In this document: piece after piece, positions 1-9,144 of the stretch
Layout of the letters: every line of letters begins with the position of its first letter
Position numbering within the stretch: position 1 is the first letter of the stretch
Assembly: GCF_014193895.1 (NCBI RefSeq)
Contig: NZ_BLZR01000001.1
Coordinates: forward strand, 868,001 to 932,000
DNA: 64,000 nt
Direction: 5' to 3'
DNA from: Clostridium fungisolvens
GTDB taxonomy: Bacteria; Bacillota; Clostridia; Clostridiales; Clostridiaceae
Notes under the pieces: generated by a model
Told to the model about the DNA's origin: nothing
Database searches by the model: none
The model's input: the letters and a program-made list of their open reading frames with translations, nothing else
Program-made: the position numbers and the translations under genes

Positions 1-1
1 A

Positions 2-163
2 GTATATGATGAAAATCCTGATGAACCAATAGTTGTAGGCAAATGTATCAGTGGCAACTACTGGATTAAGGATTATCCTCTTACTACTAATCCTAATAAG
101 ATAGAATTAGAAGAGGTATTAGTTCCGAAAGAAGTGGTGGATAACATATTGAAGGAACTATAA
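2..163 (+). CDS. C-terminal end of an unidentified protein, cut by the window edge
   Basis: An open frame enters from the left edge and stops at TAA 161-163, giving 53 visible residues. They are acidic, with a Tyr-Trp-Ile-Lys-Asp patch in the middle and a Lys-Glu-Leu end. No signal, membrane segment or recognisable motif is present. A strong hairpin follows at once, consistent with the end of a transcription unit. The family cannot be named from this fragment. Confidence 0.6.
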   Translation, partial: VYDENPDEPIVVGKCISGNYWIKDYPLTTNPNKIELEEVLVPKEVVDNILKEL

Positions 164-194
164 AAAATCGTAGTTATAAAGAGATATTATACAC

Positions 195-234
195 AAAAAG
201 GCTGTAGAGTTTGTTTTCTCTACAGCCTTTTTTA
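195..234. terminator. Bidirectional Rho-independent terminator
   Basis: GGCTGTAGAG and CTCTACAGCC pair perfectly around a TTTGTTTT loop, flanked by an A-run on the left and a T-run on the right. It can therefore work in both directions. It sits between the cut-off plus-strand gene and the minus-strand HNH-like gene, which converge here. Confidence 0.9.
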
Positions 235-240
235 CTGTCT

Positions 241-906
241 TTAAGCGTTTGTATTTTCTAAGTTTTTTCTTCTATTATCTAAAGGATTTAAGTTGATATG
301 ATGAACTTTTTCACCTTCAGCAGGATTCATTATTAGTTTGTCTAAATGAACTCTTCCTTCTGGAGTGTTTGCAATAACTGAAATATCATTATGAACCTTG
401 TATAGTACCCAGCTATAAGCATCAGTTATAACTGCGCCTAAGTCATCTCTAGATATAAGAGCCTTTGATATAACTTTTCCATACTTATCTTTTAATAGTA
501 TAGCAGCAGTATCTTCATCTACTATTTCGTATTCATTCTTAGTATTTCTTTCAACTATTTCAAGATTAGCTTTTGTGTTATCTAAAGTATCACCGTTTTT
601 ATGTTTTATTGGAGCCTTAGGATTAACATCTAGAACAACGCTTTGTAAGCTTTGCTTTAATGGCTTAGCTTGTTTGTTCTTTTTTGTTGAACTTATGTTT
701 TCAACTATGTAATCATTAAAGTCTTTATTCCATTCAGCAAACCATACACCGCATTCTTTAACCTTATCTACATCAGAAGCATCTATTTTAGCTGAAAGCT
801 TTTCACCGTTCTTCTTCAATATTGAGATGGTAGCAATATCACCATTAATTTCATATTCATTGTTAAAAGTTTTATAATTTGTATTTATAAGAAACACCTC
901 TTTCAT
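241..906 (-). CDS. Tandem-duplicated HNH-endonuclease-like protein
   Basis: This 221-residue soluble protein is built from two copies of one unit about 108 residues apart, starting near N16 and N124. Each opens with an NEYEI segment and a beta-rich stretch ending in an acidic 'DD/SD' turn, as in the DNA-binding half of phage HNH proteins. The C-terminal copy keeps an HNH_3-like end: His187 in GRVHLDKL, then VHHINLNPLDNRRKNLE (202-217). In the first copy His187 is replaced, but KHKNGDTLDNTKANL still shows the same skeleton, so it looks degenerate. Free-standing proteins of this kind are usually homing or phage endonucleases; no phage genes flank it here. Cutting activity is inferred. The ATG at 904-906 has no strong ribosome site, so the exact start is uncertain. 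Confidence 0.6.
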   Translation of the reverse strand: MKEVFLINTNYKTFNNEYEINGDIATISILKKNGEKLSAKIDASDVDKVKECGVWFAEWNKDFNDYIVENISSTKKNKQAKPLKQSLQSVVLDVNPKAPIKHKNGDTLDNTKANLEIVERNTKNEYEIVDEDTAAILLKDKYGKVISKALISRDDLGAVITDAYSWVLYKVHNDISVIANTPEGRVHLDKLIMNPAEGEKVHHINLNPLDNRRKNLENTNA

Positions 907-939
907 TTTCTTGGTACGACAACAAGTATAGCACTCCTT

Positions 940-963
940 ATTGCAAAATGATACTATTGCAAT
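940..963. promoter_or_regulatory. Operator-like inverted repeat in a 560-bp gene-free stretch
   Basis: ATTGCAA (940-946) and TTGCAAT (957-963) form a perfect inverted repeat with a 10-bp centre, 34 bp upstream of the HNH-like gene on its strand. The placement suits a repressor site, but no regulator can be linked to it. The rest of 907-1466, up to the glycyl radical enzyme, is very AT-rich and shows no further gene, hairpin with a T-run or clear promoter. Confidence 0.35.
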
Positions 964-1466
964 TCAAAAATACTCTATTATTTTTTATTATTCCCAACTA
1001 TTATACAAATCTATCATTTTAGATATGTTTTATATGTATTATTTTGTAGAATTAAGATTTTTACAATAAAGAATTTCTATAATTTAAGTACAAGAATTTA
1101 TGTAATAAAAACTCCTGATCCCTCTAGAGTCTGATATGAGAATTTGAAAATATAAATTATAAGTATGAAGTGGTTCGTTTATATATAAATATGTGAAATG
1201 GGAGAAACAATAACATTAGGTATGGAACATAACTAAAGCACTATAGTTTAGATGCTGTAGTTAAAAATCTATTTTAATCTTCTTGGAATGGTTAGAATTA
1301 GGTCTAAAAACTATAAAACAATAAAATAATAATAAATAACGAAGAAAATGATACTAGTTGTTATTGAAAATTGAGAATAAATGATATATAATGATATAAA
1401 ACAATAATGAATGATAAAGATGAAGACGAAGTAATAAAATATAGAAATATTTTAGGGGAGGGTAAA

Positions 1467-3758
1467 ATGCTTAGTGATAGAATTCAGTTTTTAAAAGACG
1501 AGCTTTTCAGAGAAAAGAGACAAGTTTCCTTGGAAAGGGCTAAGCTTTATACAGAAAGCTTTAAGGCTACTGAAGGACTACCGGTAGTTGTTAGAAGAGC
1601 TAAAGCTTTAGCAAATATATTAAACAAGGTAGAGATCGAGATAAAAAAAGGTGAGCTTATTGTTGGAGATAGAACTGTTAAACCAAGAGCAGGAGTCGTA
1701 TCCCCTGAAATGTCACCATATTGGATTTTAGAAGAACTTGATGAATTTCCTACAAGAGCTCAGGATAAATTTGAAATCAGTGAAGAAGATAAGGAATATT
1801 TCAAAAACGAACTCTACCCATATTGGAAAGGCAAATCCTTAAAGGATTACTGCGAAGAAACTATTCCAGAGAATATAAAAGAAACTACAAAAACAAAGAT
1901 AGTTGCATTAAATCAGACAGATAAAGGTCAAGGTCATATCATACCTGATTATGAAGTAGTTTTAGGAAATGGTTTAGGATATATGCTTAGACAGATAGAA
2001 GAAAAGGTGCAGAGTTATCCTGAAAATAACTTCTACAAAGCGTCCTTTATAGCTTTAAGTTCAACAAGTGATTATATATTACGTCATGCTGAACTTGCTG
2101 AAAATATGGCTAAGAGAGAACAAGATCTACAAAGAAAAAGAGAACTTAATGAAATAGCAAGAATATCAAGGAAAGTAGCCTTTGAAAAGCCAGATAACTT
2201 CTATGAAGCAGTTCAATTATTTTGGTTTATAAGTGTAGTGTTCCAACATGAATCAAATGCAAGCTCAATCTCTCCAGGTAGATTTGATCAATATATGTAT
2301 CCGTTCTACAAAAAATCCTTAGAGAATGGAGAAGATAAGGAGTTTTTAAAAGAAATTCTAAGGGCACTTTATATAAAATTTAATACTATAGTTGCCTTGA
2401 GAAGTACAGAAAGTGCAAAGTACTTTGCAGGTTTCCCTATAGGATACACCATAGTTCTAGGAGGACTAGATGAAAAGGGTGTTGATGTAACTAACGAATT
2501 GTCGCATCTTATGCTTGAGATAATGGGAGATATAAGATTGCCTCAGCCAAACCTAAGCATCCGTGTAGGAGAAAAGTCTCCAAGAGATTTTCTGATGAAA
2601 GCTGCAGAAGCTATAAGAATCGGTACAGGAATGCCTCAGGTGTTTAATGATGAAGTAAATATATTAGCTTATGTAAATAGAGGAGTAAGTTTAAAGGATG
2701 CAAGAGACTATGCAGTAGTAGGCTGTGTTGAACTTTCTATTCCTAAGAAGACTTATGGACTTCATGATATAGCGCTATTCAATCTATTAAAAACAATGGA
2801 AGTTACTTTAAAGGAAAACAGAAAAGGCTTTGATACTTTTGAAGATTTGATGACTGCAGTTAAGAATAATATATCAAAATATGTTAAGGACATGGTGGAA
2901 GGTTCAAACATAGTTGATAAAGCTCATAGAGAATGTGCGCCAACTCCATTCTTATCAAACTTCATCTGTGGATGTTTAGAAAGCGGAAAAGACATAACTG
3001 AAGGTGGAGCTAAATATAACTTCTCAGGAGTTCAAGGAATTGGTGGACCAAATTTAAGTGATTCCTTATTTACAATAAAGAAACTTGTTTTTGAAGACAA
3101 GGAAATGACTTTAGATGAACTTGTGACAATCCTTGAAAATAATTGGGAGAATAACGAGATCTTAAGACAAAGAATTATAAACAGATATTCTAAGTATGGC
3201 AATGATGTTGATGAAGTTGATTTATTAGGTTCAGAAATACTTTCTTACTACTGTGAGGAGGTAGAAAAGTATGAGAACATCAGAGGTGGTATGTTCCAGC
3301 CTGGTTCCTACACAGTTTCTGCTCATATTCCGCTAGGTGAAGCAGTTGGAGCAACACCAGATGGAAGAATGGCGAGAGAACAGCTTGCAGATGGAGGCTT
3401 ATCTCCAATGGTAGGAAGAGATAAAAATGGACCTACAGCAAGTCTTAAGAGTGTAAGTAAGCTCGACAATTACCTTACTTCAAATGGAAGTTTATTAAAT
3501 GTTAAGTTCTCACCAGCAGTTTTAGAAGGAACTGAAGGTTTAAGAAAATTAGTAGCATATATTCAGGCTTTTAGCAGATTAAAAATACAACATGTTCAGT
3601 TTAATGTGGTTTCAGCTGATACTTTAAAAGATGCGCAAAAACATCCAGAGAAATATCAAAACTTAGTAGTTAGAGTAGCTGGATATAGTGCAATCTTCGT
3701 AGAGCTTGATACTGGAATACAAAATGACATCATCAATAGAACAGAGCATGTATTATAG
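1467..3758 (+). CDS. Glycyl radical enzyme, PFL2/glycerol-dehydratase family, substrate unknown
   Basis: This 763-residue cytosolic enzyme has the two hallmarks of glycyl radical enzymes: a thiyl cysteine in VGCVELS (Cys420) and a C-terminal glycyl loop RVAGYSAIF (Gly739). The start at 1467 is chosen because AGGGGAGG lies just upstream; an in-frame ATG at 1407 has no ribosome site. The Glu two residues after the Cys is the general base of the dehydratase/C-C lyase branch, so pyruvate formate-lyase itself is unlikely. HESNASSISPGRFDQYMYP near residue 260 is the conserved substrate-face block, with Ser-Ser where many relatives have Gly-His. GCVE is followed by Leu rather than the Pro of glycerol or choline enzymes, so the substrate is open. 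The activase follows directly, in the usual order. Confidence 0.85.
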   Translation: MLSDRIQFLKDELFREKRQVSLERAKLYTESFKATEGLPVVVRRAKALANILNKVEIEIKKGELIVGDRTVKPRAGVVSPEMSPYWILEELDEFPTRAQDKFEISEEDKEYFKNELYPYWKGKSLKDYCEETIPENIKETTKTKIVALNQTDKGQGHIIPDYEVVLGNGLGYMLRQIEEKVQSYPENNFYKASFIALSSTSDYILRHAELAENMAKREQDLQRKRELNEIARISRKVAFEKPDNFYEAVQLFWFISVVFQHESNASSISPGRFDQYMYPFYKKSLENGEDKEFLKEILRALYIKFNTIVALRSTESAKYFAGFPIGYTIVLGGLDEKGVDVTNELSHLMLEIMGDIRLPQPNLSIRVGEKSPRDFLMKAAEAIRIGTGMPQVFNDEVNILAYVNRGVSLKDARDYAVVGCVELSIPKKTYGLHDIALFNLLKTMEVTLKENRKGFDTFEDLMTAVKNNISKYVKDMVEGSNIVDKAHRECAPTPFLSNFICGCLESGKDITEGGAKYNFSGVQGIGGPNLSDSLFTIKKLVFEDKEMTLDELVTILENNWENNEILRQRIINRYSKYGNDVDEVDLLGSEILSYYCEEVEKYENIRGGMFQPGSYTVSAHIPLGEAVGATPDGRMAREQLADGGLSPMVGRDKNGPTASLKSVSKLDNYLTSNGSLLNVKFSPAVLEGTEGLRKLVAYIQAFSRLKIQHVQFNVVSADTLKDAQKHPEKYQNLVVRVAGYSAIFVELDTGIQNDIINRTEHVL

Positions 3759-3769
3759 GAGTGGTTACT

Positions 3770-4612
3770 TTGGAAAAAGCCATAATTTTTAATATACAAA
3801 GGTATAGCTTGCATGATGGTGGAGGAATAAGAACTGTTGTATTCTTTAAAGGTTGCCCTCTTAAATGTCCTTGGTGCTCAAATCCAGAATCTCAAAAGTT
3901 TAAATTAGAGATAATGAGGAAACCTAATCTATGTATAAAGTGCAGTAGTGAAAGCTGTGCTAAGTGTACCATGAATCCAGACAAATGCCCGACTGGAGCC
4001 TTAGATTATATAGGTAAAGAATACACCGTAGAAGAAGTAGTTAATGAAGTAAAAAAAGACATAGTATTTTATGATACTTCTGAAGGTGGAGTTACTTTAT
4101 CTGGAGGTGAAGTTTTAGCACAACCAAGCTTTGCTTTAGCCTTGCTTAAAAGATTAAAGGAATTCTCTATAAACACAGCAATAGAAACCTCAGGTCAAGG
4201 AGATACTGAAAAACTTTTAGAGCTAGCAAAGTATTTAGATTTAATTCTTTTTGATCTTAAAATAATGGATAAAGAAAAAGCAAAGGATATCTTAGGAGCA
4301 GACATTGAGCTTATAAGAAACAATATGAAAGAACTTGTTTTAAATAATCATAAGGTTATACCAAGAATACCTTTGATTCCTGGTTATACTATGGAGGATG
4401 AAAATATATCTGAAATAATTGCTTTTGTAAAAGATCTAGGTTTAAAAGAAATTCATATACTTCCTTTCCATCAATACGGAAGCAAGAAGTATGAGTATTT
4501 AGGTAAAGACTACAGCTTATTAGATATAAAACCTCCATCAGATGAAGAAGTAAATGCTATAAAACTTAAAATGGAACAAGAAGGACTTATGGTATTTGTT
4601 GGTGGAAGATAG
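3770..4612 (+). CDS. Glycyl radical enzyme activase (radical SAM)
   Basis: This 280-residue radical SAM protein generates the glycyl radical on its partner. CPLKCPWC (Cys29, Cys33, Cys36) binds the SAM-cleaving 4Fe-4S cluster, and TLSGGE is the SAM-binding turn. A short ferredoxin-like insert (about residues 55-77) has only five cysteines, in C-x2-C-x4-C-x2-C-x6-C-P-x-G-A-L order. Many activases of this branch carry two complete four-Cys sets there, so this one probably holds a single auxiliary cluster. The TTG at 3770 is preferred because AGGAGTGG sits 5-6 bases before it; a GTG at 3761 would overlap that ribosome site. The gene lies 11 bp after the enzyme gene and is surely co-transcribed. 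Confidence 0.88.
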   Translation: MEKAIIFNIQRYSLHDGGGIRTVVFFKGCPLKCPWCSNPESQKFKLEIMRKPNLCIKCSSESCAKCTMNPDKCPTGALDYIGKEYTVEEVVNEVKKDIVFYDTSEGGVTLSGGEVLAQPSFALALLKRLKEFSINTAIETSGQGDTEKLLELAKYLDLILFDLKIMDKEKAKDILGADIELIRNNMKELVLNNHKVIPRIPLIPGYTMEDENISEIIAFVKDLGLKEIHILPFHQYGSKKYEYLGKDYSLLDIKPPSDEEVNAIKLKMEQEGLMVFVGGR

Positions 4613-4835
4613 AGATGTAAGAGTATGCTTTAAAACAATTAAAGAAGTAAAAAAGTTATAAAGTTGTATTTATACCAAGTTAAAAATATAACTTCATAAA
4701 ATTATAAAATTAAGAAAAGTTAACCATTTTTAAATTTAACAATATAAGAAGTGAAAAATTTAAGAACATAAGAAGTTAAGAATTTATGCTTAGAATGCGG
4801 GTTTCAATATTAAAAGAGTAAACGGAGGAATTAAA

Positions 4836-5702
4836 ATGAAGAAGATTTTATTAACTGGTGGAAACGGATTTTTTGGAACAAGACTAGCAGACTTTTATAA
4901 AGGAAAGTATGAAATAATTGTAACTGATAAAGATGATTTAGATATAGTTAATGAAGAAGCGGTAGTAAATGCCTTTAAAGAAATTAAACCTGACTTTGTA
5001 ATTCATGCTGCTGCTATTGCTGTTACTGATTTCTGCAACAAGCACCCAGAACTTGCTTATAAGATCAATGTTCAAGGAGCTATAAATGTGGCTAAAGCCT
5101 GCAAAGAAGTTGGAGCAAAGATGGTATTCATAAGTTCAGAGCAAGTGTTCAATGGAAATGAAAACAGAGGTCCTTTCAACGAAGAAAGCACTTCAGTACC
5201 TAATACAGTTTATGGTGAAAATAAACTAGAAGCTGAAAAGCTTATTAAAGAAATACTTGATGAAGTTTGGGTATTAAGATTTACATGGCAGTTTGGTCTT
5301 CCTCAAAGAGGCTTCAATATGGCATCAAATATCCTATGGGATACAATGACAGCTATAATGAAGGGGGAAAAGATAAAAGCTCCAACAAATGAATTCAGAG
5401 GAATGACTTATGTTTATGAACTTATAGAGCAATTTGATAAAATCTTTGAAATTCCTTACGATACTTACCATGTAGGTAGTGTAAATAATCTAAGTAGATA
5501 TGACGTTGTTAAGTTTATAATAAAGCAATTAGGACTTGAATATAGAACAGAAGAAATTCTTGAAGCTGATACAGAAAAGTACAGTGACAATCCAAGAGAT
5601 GTAAGACTAGATACAAGCAAGCTTGCTAAGTTTGGAATAAAGTTTGGTACTACTGAAGAAGGTATTGTTAGATGCTTGAATGAGTTTAAAATTAAGTTGT
5701 AG
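4836..5702 (+). CDS. NAD(P)-dependent sugar-nucleotide reductase, RmlD-like
   Basis: This 288-residue extended short-chain dehydrogenase/reductase opens with a Rossmann fold, LLTGGNGFFGTRL, binding NAD(P). ISSEQVFNG supplies the catalytic Ser region and VYGENKLEAEK the Tyr-x3-Lys pair. The PNTVYGENKLEAE pattern and overall length match dTDP-4-dehydrorhamnose reductase, the last step of dTDP-L-rhamnose synthesis. No rmlA, rmlB or rmlC gene is near, so a free-standing reductase for another sugar nucleotide is possible. GGAGG lies 7 bases before the ATG. The 223-bp gap upstream is AT-rich with short direct repeats of an AAGAAGT type, and a terminator-like hairpin follows at 5806, so it probably forms its own unit. 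Confidence 0.75.
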   Translation: MKKILLTGGNGFFGTRLADFYKGKYEIIVTDKDDLDIVNEEAVVNAFKEIKPDFVIHAAAIAVTDFCNKHPELAYKINVQGAINVAKACKEVGAKMVFISSEQVFNGNENRGPFNEESTSVPNTVYGENKLEAEKLIKEILDEVWVLRFTWQFGLPQRGFNMASNILWDTMTAIMKGEKIKAPTNEFRGMTYVYELIEQFDKIFEIPYDTYHVGSVNNLSRYDVVKFIIKQLGLEYRTEEILEADTEKYSDNPRDVRLDTSKLAKFGIKFGTTEEGIVRCLNEFKIKL

Positions 5703-5805
5703 GATGAGTTTATAAGTTTGAAATTTATGTATTCTCACTCATATACCTGATGGACTTCGCAAAGAATCAAATTAGCTAAAATCGCATATATAAATACGTT
5801 TGAAC

Positions 5806-5842
5806 AAAAACTCGTTGAAGAATATATCTTCAGCGAGTTTTT
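5806..5842 (+). terminator. Rho-independent terminator
   Basis: Sixteen-base arms (AAAAACTCGTTGAAGA and its complement, one G-T pair) enclose a 5-base loop and end in TTTTT. It follows the RmlD-like gene by about 100 bp. Confidence 0.85.
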
Positions 5843-5946
5843 ATATAATGTTATTGTAGTATAATGGAATTAATGTTAATATTTAAATGGAAATTTATAA
5901 ATATGATTACTCTAAATAATAATTATAAATATGGGGGGAAGAATTT

Positions 5947-6285
5947 ATGTTAATATGGAAAGGATATGGTTTTTTAGCTTTTTTAGTTTTTTTGATGAGT
6001 TTTTTAGTAGTTGAGCTTGCTGTTGGAGAAGCATTTTATAGAACACATAGATGGGTAGATTTTTTTGGATTTGTTATTTCTGCACTATTTTGTTATTTTG
6101 TCGGAAAAAAGTTGAACAATAATAAAGGGAAAGTATACATAGATAAGAAAACAGGAGAAGAGGTGTTGATAAAGAAAACTCATTCACTTTTCTTTATCAA
6201 AATGGAGTATTGGGGAATTATATTTTTAGTAATAGGATGTATATATTTGTTTCTCTATATTCAAGTTGTGAAGGCGTTTTACTAG
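5947..6285 (+). CDS. Small membrane protein, first of a tandem pair
   Basis: This 112-residue protein has three probable membrane helices (about 8-26, 38-55 and 88-107). Between helices 2 and 3 lies a basic stretch containing GKVYIDKKTGEEV, probably cytosolic. I do not recognise the family. The neighbour at 6388 is a close paralogue, sharing the MLIW-GYGF start, the Glu-Leu-x-Val-Gly run, CYFVGK and KMEYWG. Both start after the same GGGGGGAAGAATT leader, so the duplication includes the ribosome site. Nothing nearby points to a role. Confidence 0.7.
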   Translation: MLIWKGYGFLAFLVFLMSFLVVELAVGEAFYRTHRWVDFFGFVISALFCYFVGKKLNNNKGKVYIDKKTGEEVLIKKTHSLFFIKMEYWGIIFLVIGCIYLFLYIQVVKAFY

Positions 6286-6387
6286 AGAAATGTAAAGAAA
6301 GATTATTTTAGTAGAATAATCATAAAAATTTAAAAGAATTTGACAAGTTATGGATATCTTGAATGAGAAGTATGGGGGGAAGAATTC

Positions 6388-6705
6388 ATGTTAATTTGGA
6401 GAGGATATGGTTTTTTAACAATTATATTAGCGGGAATAAGCTTTGTATTAGTTGAGCTTGTTGTAGGTAAAGAATTTTATAATACTCATAATTGGGTTCA
6501 TATGGTTGGGTATATTATTGCTGGAGTACTATGCTATTTTGTAGGAAAAGATTTAAACAAGAATAAAGATAAAATATACGTTGACAAGGAAAGTGGCAAA
6601 GAAGTCATAGTTAGAAACTCACATTCCTTTATATTTATAAAAATGGAATATTGGGGATTTATTTTTCCGATAGTGGGGATAATTAATTTATTCATGGGTA
6701 AGTAG
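6388..6705 (+). CDS. Small membrane protein, second of a tandem pair
   Basis: This 105-residue paralogue of the preceding protein keeps the three-helix plan and the conserved YVDKESGKEV loop and FIKMEYWG segment. It lacks the short Phe/Tyr tail of its partner. The repeat period at DNA level is 441 bp. The divergence between copies shows that the duplication is not recent and that both have stayed under selection. A hairpin at 6760 probably ends this unit. Function unknown. Confidence 0.7.
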   Translation: MLIWRGYGFLTIILAGISFVLVELVVGKEFYNTHNWVHMVGYIIAGVLCYFVGKDLNKNKDKIYVDKESGKEVIVRNSHSFIFIKMEYWGFIFPIVGIINLFMGK

Positions 6706-6759
6706 ATGTCATAGATCTATGGCTTGAATTTGACAATTATTTTATATATAGAAGATATG

Positions 6760-6792
6760 AGGTTAGCGCTTAAAAGCATTAACCTTTTTTGA
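6760..6792 (+). terminator. Rho-independent terminator
   Basis: AGGTTA and TAACCT, with an inner GCT/AGC pairing and a TAAA loop, are followed by a run of T. It separates the small membrane proteins from the sigma-factor unit. Confidence 0.75.
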
Positions 6793-6828
6793 TATATAGA
6801 AAAATATAATAGGAGGCAGATTCAACAA

Positions 6829-7095
6829 GTGTTTAAATTAGGAGTAATTAACAAAATAATTATTTCTTCAAGTGCACTTGAGGGTGTTGCTAAAATCAAA
6901 TTTGAAGATCGGATAGGGTTAATATTTTGTTATATCCTTCTTATAAAATATTACGAACCTGGGGAGCGACCTCAAATGATTGAGGTTAAGGATGTAATAA
7001 GGTGGATTGGTTTTGGTAAGAGCAATAAAAATTATTATATTCCCCATGGAACAAATCAAAAGTTCAGTGAATCTAATAAGTGTTCTACTAATTAA
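6829..7095 (+). CDS. Hypothetical 88-residue protein before the sigma factor
   Basis: A GTG-started frame has AGGAGG 12 bases upstream and ends 15 bp before the ECF sigma gene. The product has a hydrophobic central segment (about 27-42, GLIFCYILLIKYY) and a polar Asn/Ser-rich tail. I recognise no family. The spacing suggests a leader gene of the sigma operon, but a decayed remnant is equally possible. Confidence 0.35.
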   Translation: MFKLGVINKIIISSSALEGVAKIKFEDRIGLIFCYILLIKYYEPGERPQMIEVKDVIRWIGFGKSNKNYYIPHGTNQKFSESNKCSTN

Positions 7096-7110
7096 AGGAA
7101 GGAATGATTA

Positions 7111-7662
7111 GTGTTGCTGAATTCATCGAGGCTTAATAAAGCCTTAGAAGTAACTGATGATGTAAGGCTTGCGAAAAAAGGTAATAAAGAAGCTTTTTGC
7201 AGAATAATTGAAAGTAATAAAAATCAGCTTTATAGAATTGCAAAAGGCATAGTACATTTTGAAGCTGATATTGAGGATGTATTTCAGGAGGCTACCTTAA
7301 AAGCATGGCTTCAGATAAAAACTTTAAAAAAGGACGAGTATTTTAAGACTTGGTTAATTAGAATACTTATTAATGAATGCAATACGATTTTACGTAAGAG
7401 AAAGAGTGTTATTACATTGGAGGAAGTAAGCTTTACTGAGAGTGAGGATCTTAATATAAATGAAAAGCTGGATTTGTGGAATGCTTTAAATTCTTTAAGT
7501 GATGAATATAGAACTGTGGTTGTATTATTTTACTATGAAGATCTACCTTACAAGGATATAGCAGCAATCTTAAAAATTTCTGAAGGTACTGTAAAATCAA
7601 GATTATCTAGGGCTAAGGCCAAACTAGAAGAAATTTTGAATTTTGCTGTGAAGGGGGAGTAA
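7111..7662 (+). CDS. ECF-type RNA polymerase sigma factor
   Basis: This 183-residue sigma-70 family protein has only regions 2 and 4, the extracytoplasmic-function layout. Region 2 (about 20-90) shows YRIAKGI, DVFQEATLKAW and FKTWLIRILINEC. Region 4 (about 125-175) shows LSDEYRTVVVLFYYEDLPYKDIA and the helix-turn-helix ISEGTVKSRLSRAKAKL. AAGGAAGG lies 7 bases before the GTG start. The next gene begins 2 bp after the stop and encodes a membrane protein of the anti-sigma kind, so the pair forms a signal-sensing switch and probably activates its own promoter. The signal is unknown. Confidence 0.9.
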   Translation: MLLNSSRLNKALEVTDDVRLAKKGNKEAFCRIIESNKNQLYRIAKGIVHFEADIEDVFQEATLKAWLQIKTLKKDEYFKTWLIRILINECNTILRKRKSVITLEEVSFTESEDLNINEKLDLWNALNSLSDEYRTVVVLFYYEDLPYKDIAAILKISEGTVKSRLSRAKAKLEEILNFAVKGE

Positions 7663-7664
7663 TC

Positions 7665-9020
7665 ATGGAAGAATATTTAAAGAATCAAAAAGATGAATAT
7701 AACAATACAAAAATATCAACTGAAGCAGATAAAAAGATAAAAATGACTTTGCAAAACTTACCAGAGCCTAAGAAAACTAAAAGGTTTAATATTGCTGCGG
7801 CAACTATTGTTTTTGTTTGTATTAGCGCATTACTTTCTACAACTGTGTTCCAAGTGAAGGCCGATTCTATAATTAAATCCATATTCGGATATTTTATAAA
7901 AGACAATAATCTAAATGATAACTATGATAAGTATGCAAATGCAGTGAATAAAACTGCTACTAATAATGGAGTAGAGATAACCATCGATAGCATAGCTTCA
8001 GATTCACTGGGAGTTACTTTAGGATATTCCTTAAAAACTGAGAAGGTTATAAAAGGCGCTGATTTGGCTGTAACTAAGCTTTTCATTGATGGCAAAGAGG
8101 TTAGTTTTGAAGATAGCACAAATTACTATAAGGAAATAAGTAATGGACAATACGTAGGATATAAGTCCTTTAAAGTAAAAGATTTACCTAAGAACTTTAA
8201 ATTTAAGATAGTTGTAAACAGTGTAGGAGATATTTCTGGACAATGGGCTTTTAAACTAAGTACTTCAAATGAAGATATTAATAAAAATACGTTTGTATCA
8301 AGCTCAAGCTTTCAAAAGGTATCGGAAAATGGAACTCTCAATATATCTAAAATAATATCGACTCCATTGAATACTTATATTGAGTTGACATATAAGAGTA
8401 ATAATCTAATAAAAAGTGATGATAAAATACCTTATTCCACTGTGTTTTTAATGGATGAAGACAATAGAATGGTAAATATCGAAAATGTGAAGAGCGAAAT
8501 TGTTGATGAGTATACCTATAAAACTGAATTTTATATTAAAGAATACAAAGGAAAGCTTAATAAATTGACCATTATTCCATACAAAGCACCTGAGATCAAG
8601 ACAGAACCTAGAAGGCTAGAAGACGATAATGAAATCTACACCCTAAAAACAAAAACACCATTTACTATAAATGCAGGAGATATGGGATTCATTAAGGTAA
8701 ATTCTATAGTTGATACAAAAGATAAGGTTATATTGAACTGCTCCACAGATAGTAGTTTTGCAGATTTGCTGATTAATGCCCTGGGATTAGGTTACGACAT
8801 TAAACTAAATGCAGAACCAGCAATTAATAATTTTAATCCTATTGGTTATAACAAAAACACTATGGATAAAATAAAGACTTTCACTGACTTTAATAATGTT
8901 GTACTGGAGTTTGATAAGGATTCCACCTTGAAAGATGATAAGTACGTGTTAGTATTTCGGAAGTATATTAAGGAAATTAAAGTCTACCCTGAGCTAAAAA
9001 TTACTGTTCCTATAGATTAG
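7665..9020 (+). CDS. Membrane anti-sigma factor with DUF4179-type outer domain
   Basis: This 451-residue protein has a short cytosolic N-terminus (1-40), one membrane helix (about 42-62) and a large extracytoplasmic part. The region near 65-110 (VFQVKADSIIKSIFGYFIK, then NNGVEITIDSI) is the pattern of DUF4179 proteins, which are regularly encoded after ECF sigma genes. The cytosolic tail would hold the sigma factor and the outer beta-rich domain would sense an envelope signal. It contains no zinc-binding HxxxCxxC motif, so it is not a ZAS-type anti-sigma. The start follows the sigma stop by 2 bp with GGGGG before it. Assignment rests on architecture and neighbourhood. Confidence 0.8.
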   Translation: MEEYLKNQKDEYNNTKISTEADKKIKMTLQNLPEPKKTKRFNIAAATIVFVCISALLSTTVFQVKADSIIKSIFGYFIKDNNLNDNYDKYANAVNKTATNNGVEITIDSIASDSLGVTLGYSLKTEKVIKGADLAVTKLFIDGKEVSFEDSTNYYKEISNGQYVGYKSFKVKDLPKNFKFKIVVNSVGDISGQWAFKLSTSNEDINKNTFVSSSSFQKVSENGTLNISKIISTPLNTYIELTYKSNNLIKSDDKIPYSTVFLMDEDNRMVNIENVKSEIVDEYTYKTEFYIKEYKGKLNKLTIIPYKAPEIKTEPRRLEDDNEIYTLKTKTPFTINAGDMGFIKVNSIVDTKDKVILNCSTDSSFADLLINALGLGYDIKLNAEPAINNFNPIGYNKNTMDKIKTFTDFNNVVLEFDKDSTLKDDKYVLVFRKYIKEIKVYPELKITVPID

Positions 9021-9144
9021 AGTGAAGCTGAAAATGTAAATAATTTAAGCAGATGCGAAGCTTCTCATATAGTATTTTCAGCAGTAACAACTAAGTTCCA
9101 TGAAGAGAAAAGCACATAAATTAATAGTACTATATTTATGTAAG

